47,440 nt of DNA from Rhodospirillales bacterium. GTDB taxonomy: Bacteria > Pseudomonadota > Alphaproteobacteria > Rhodospirillales > UBA2165. The first letter of the stretch is position 1, and each line of letters opens with the position of its first letter. Position numbers and translations under genes: made by a program. Positions 46,201 to 47,440 of the stretch are shown piece after piece. The stretch is from NCBI GenBank assembly GCA_012960465.1, contig DUBF01000215.1, positions 1 to 47,440 of the forward strand, written 5' to 3'. The notes under the pieces are model-generated. The model was not told the origin of the DNA, did no database searches, and worked only from the letters and a program-made list of their open reading frames with translations.

Positions 46201-46556
46201 TTAGCTCCAATTAATTCAACATTATGTTGCTCAAGTGTCCCATTTTTCCATAGTGTCATTGCTGCATTAAGACCAGTTTGACCGCCCATAGTCGGTAAAA
46301 TTGCATCCGGCTTCTCTTTTACGATAATCTTTTCAATAAACTCCGTTGTTATTGGCTCGATGTAAGTTGCATCCGCTGTATCAGGATCAGTCATTATTGT
46401 TGCAGGATTTGAATTCACTAAAACAACTCGATATCCTTCTTCGCGTAAAGCTTTACATGCTTGTGCTCCAGAATAGTCAAACTCACAAGCTTGACCAATA
46501 ACAATTGGTCCAGCTCCAATAATCATAATGGTCTTTATGTCTGTTCTTTTTGGCAT
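43293..46556 (-). CDS. carB: Carbamoyl-phosphate synthase large subunit
   Basis: It makes carbamoyl phosphate from bicarbonate, ammonia and two ATP, for pyrimidines and arginine. The 1087-residue protein has the two homologous ATP-grasp halves, each opening with a [13 protein letters not shown]-type loop ([20 protein letters not shown] and [19 protein letters not shown]), ATP-grasp residues such as FALGG-type segments [12 protein letters not shown] and [12 protein letters not shown], and a C-terminal MGS-like allosteric domain (about 940 onward, [20 protein letters not shown]). It starts one base into the carA stop codon (TAATG overlap), giving tight coupling with the small subunit. greA follows. 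Confidence 0.98.
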   Translation of the reverse strand: MPKRTDIKTIMIIGAGPIVIGQACEFDYSGAQACKALREEGYRVVLVNSNPATIMTDPDTADATYIEPITTEFIEKIIVKEKPDAILPTMGGQTGLNAAMTLWKNGTLEQHNVELIGAKAESIDKAEDRLKFKNAMDKIGLESPISSLVENLDEAANALEKIGLPAIIRPSFTLGGAGGGVAYNKTEYDHIIAMGLAASPVNSVLVEESIIGWKEFEMEVIRDHADNCIIICSIENVDPMGIHTGDSITVAPALTLTDKEYQILRNASIAVLREIGVDTGGSNVQFAINPKDGRLVIIEMNPRVSRSSALASKATGFPIAKIAAKLAVGYTLDELSNDITGSTPAAFEPTIDYVVTKIPRFTFEKFPQAEALLSTAMKSVGEAMSIGQTFAESLQKGLRSMEIGLNGLDEIEINGAPDPDSIRAALSQHHPNRILYVAQAMRHGLSLEDIHNTSKFDPWFLDQIKTIVDTEQSIRINGLPKDKSNLLAIKKMGFSDARLAKLTGISESNINSLRNNLGVHPIYKRVDTCAAEFPTQTSYMYSSYEGDGLNIPESEVNPTDSNKVIILGGGPNRIGQGIEFDYCCVHAAYAMKDAGYEAIMVNCNPETVSTDYDTSDRLYFEPLTNEDVIELIRAEKARGTIHGVIVQFGGQTPLKLAAALEKAEVNILGTSPDAIDLAEDRQRFQKLLGKLGLKQPPNGIARSTSEAERIADKIGYPVVIRPSYVLGGRAMEIVHDVKGLRQYMEMAVTISGENPILIDWYLRDAIEVDVDAICDGNEVYVAGIMEHIEEAGIHSGDSACSLPPHSLSNQIIKELRKQTKVLAIGLNVIGLMNIQFAIQNDIIFILEVNPRASRTVPFVAKATGVPIAKISARIMAGEKLSNFNLTEILKPNHVAVKEAVFPFSRFPGVDIILGPEMKSTGEVMGIDSDFPRAFAKSQLGAGVILPSEGTVFISVKDGDKRIAKEIAYELQELGFKILATGGTAKFLTDAGIKTKLVNKVLQGRPHCVDAILSGEVQMVINTTEGPQAIADSFSIRNSSLLNNVPQYTTITGAAAAISAIKVLKINQSDNYNGLEVKPLQFYVNQSL

Positions 46557-47440
46557 TAACTTCTCATTAATTCTATAAATTCATCAAACAGATAGTTACT
46601 ATCTTGGGGGCCGGGAGATGCCTCGGGGTGATGTTGGACGGAGAAAATTGGTTTTCCTTCAACCCTGATCCCTTCGAGTGTACCGTCGAATAGAGAGCGG
46701 TGAGTTTCAATAACACCTTTAGGTAAGCTTTCTGCTTCTACGACGAAGCCATGATTTTGGGAGGTAATTTCGACTTTTGAGGTTTTAAGGTTTTTAACGG
46801 GGTGGTTGGCACCATGGTGACCATGGTGCATTTTTCTTGTCTTTGCGCCAAGCGCTAAGGATAACATCTGGTGTCCAAGACAGATGCCAAAAATAGGCAG
46901 GCCATTGTCAAGAAGTCCTTTGATTGTTGGAACAGCATAAATACCAGTTGCAACTGGATCTCCGGGACCGTTAGAAAGAAACACCCCGTTGGGTTTTATT
47001 TTTAATATATCTTCAGCTGATGTATACGCAGGTACAACTGTTATTTGGCAACCAGTCGCAGCTAAGCAACGAAAAATATTTTGTTTTGCACCAAAATCCA
47101 TTGCGACCACATGGAGGCCCATTCCAGAATTTTGGTCAGAGTCATTTTTGATTGACCAAGTACTATCGTTCCACTTGTAAGGTTGGGCACAGGTAACTTC
47201 CTTTGCTAGGTCCATACCTTCAAGACCGGCAAATTCTTTGGCCTTCTTGAGCGCTATGTCAGGATCTACCGAACTATTTACAATGGTTGCATTAGAGTAT
47301 CCAATATCCCTAATACGCCGTGTTAGGCGCCGGGTATCAATTCCCGTGACGGCTGGTAAATCATGTGATTTCAGCCAAAAATCAAGATGTTGGGTGGAGC
47401 GCCAGTTGGAAGGATTGCTGATATCTGAAGCAAATACGCA
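46556..47440 (-). CDS. carA: Carbamoyl-phosphate synthase small subunit, 5' end outside window
   Basis: The glutamine amidotransferase subunit that feeds ammonia to CarB. The visible 294 residues run to the window edge without a start, so the gene continues to the right. The part nearest the edge reads [20 protein letters not shown] and [14 protein letters not shown], the linker of the small-subunit domain; the class I amidotransferase domain has the nucleophile in [16 protein letters not shown] and the His-Glu pair in [15 protein letters not shown] methionine at codon 47215 is internal, not the start. It overlaps carB by one base. Confidence 0.97.
   Translation of the reverse strand, partial: CVFASDISNPSNWRSTQHLDFWLKSHDLPAVTGIDTRRLTRRIRDIGYSNATIVNSSVDPDIALKKAKEFAGLEGMDLAKEVTCAQPYKWNDSTWSIKNDSDQNSGMGLHVVAMDFGAKQNIFRCLAATGCQITVVPAYTSAEDILKIKPNGVFLSNGPGDPVATGIYAVPTIKGLLDNGLPIFGICLGHQMLSLALGAKTRKMHHGHHGANHPVKNLKTSKVEITSQNHGFVVEAESLPKGVIETHRSLFDGTLEGIRVEGKPIFSVQHHPEASPGPQDSNYLFDEFIELMRS

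Noticed and set aside
43888-46281. Several plus-strand open frames opposite carB
   Set aside because: They mirror carB codons, have no ribosome sites and no domain signatures.

Overview
The window looks like a chromosomal segment of a low-G+C, probably free-living (possibly marine) alphaproteobacterium with a Rhodospirillales-type gene order. The support is conserved neighbourhoods: a cytochrome c gene divergent from kdsB-pheA; an SRP RNA gene directly upstream of dnaX-ybaB-recR; priA divergent from a transaldolase-like gene, DUF484 and xerC; an F1-only ATP synthase operon (atpHAGDC, without F0 genes); and carAB-greA next to lrp, trxB and a lysR gene. No phage, insertion sequence, CRISPR array or tRNA was seen. 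The lineage call is inference from gene order and protein character only.

Layout. 1-4.5 kb: the start of a membrane cytochrome c, then kdsB, pheA and a thioesterase with a terminator, then nudC divergent from a secreted cupredoxin-like protein. 4.55-7.5 kb: SRP RNA promoter and gene, dnaX, ybaB, recR. 7.6-12.3 kb: xerC, DUF484 and a transaldolase-like gene on the minus strand, priA on the plus strand with a terminator. 12.5-17.4 kb: atpHAGDC. 17.6-34.0 kb: an accessory metabolic region. 34.1-39.1 kb: uvrB, an aspartate aminotransferase, and copper-handling genes (PCuAC, Sco). 39.1-47.4 kb: a candidate structured RNA ending in a clear terminator, lysR, trxB, lrp, a small basic protein, greA, carB and the 3' part of carA, which runs off the window.

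The accessory region is the most interesting part. It has a ThDP enzyme and a class II aldolase; a BenE-type transporter; an allophanate-hydrolase-tail-like protein, a biuret-hydrolase-like cysteine amidase and a purine/uracil-type permease; a DapA-like lyase lacking the usual tyrosine; a MetE-C-like methyltransferase; a class V aminotransferase; and a RutA-like flavin monooxygenase paired with a maleate-isomerase-like enzyme behind uvrB. Read together, these suggest scavenging of small organic nitrogen compounds, but no substrate is proven and no transcription regulator lies in the block.

The region also shows decay or unusual coding: a VOC (glyoxalase-fold) gene broken by one in-frame stop and one frameshift in an A run, an orphan C-terminal coding remnant, and a flavin monooxygenase whose conserved N-terminus is open but has no ATG, GTG or TTG start. 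Several perfect AT-rich inverted repeats lie in promoter regions, one with the 7-1-7 layout typical of Fur-family operators.
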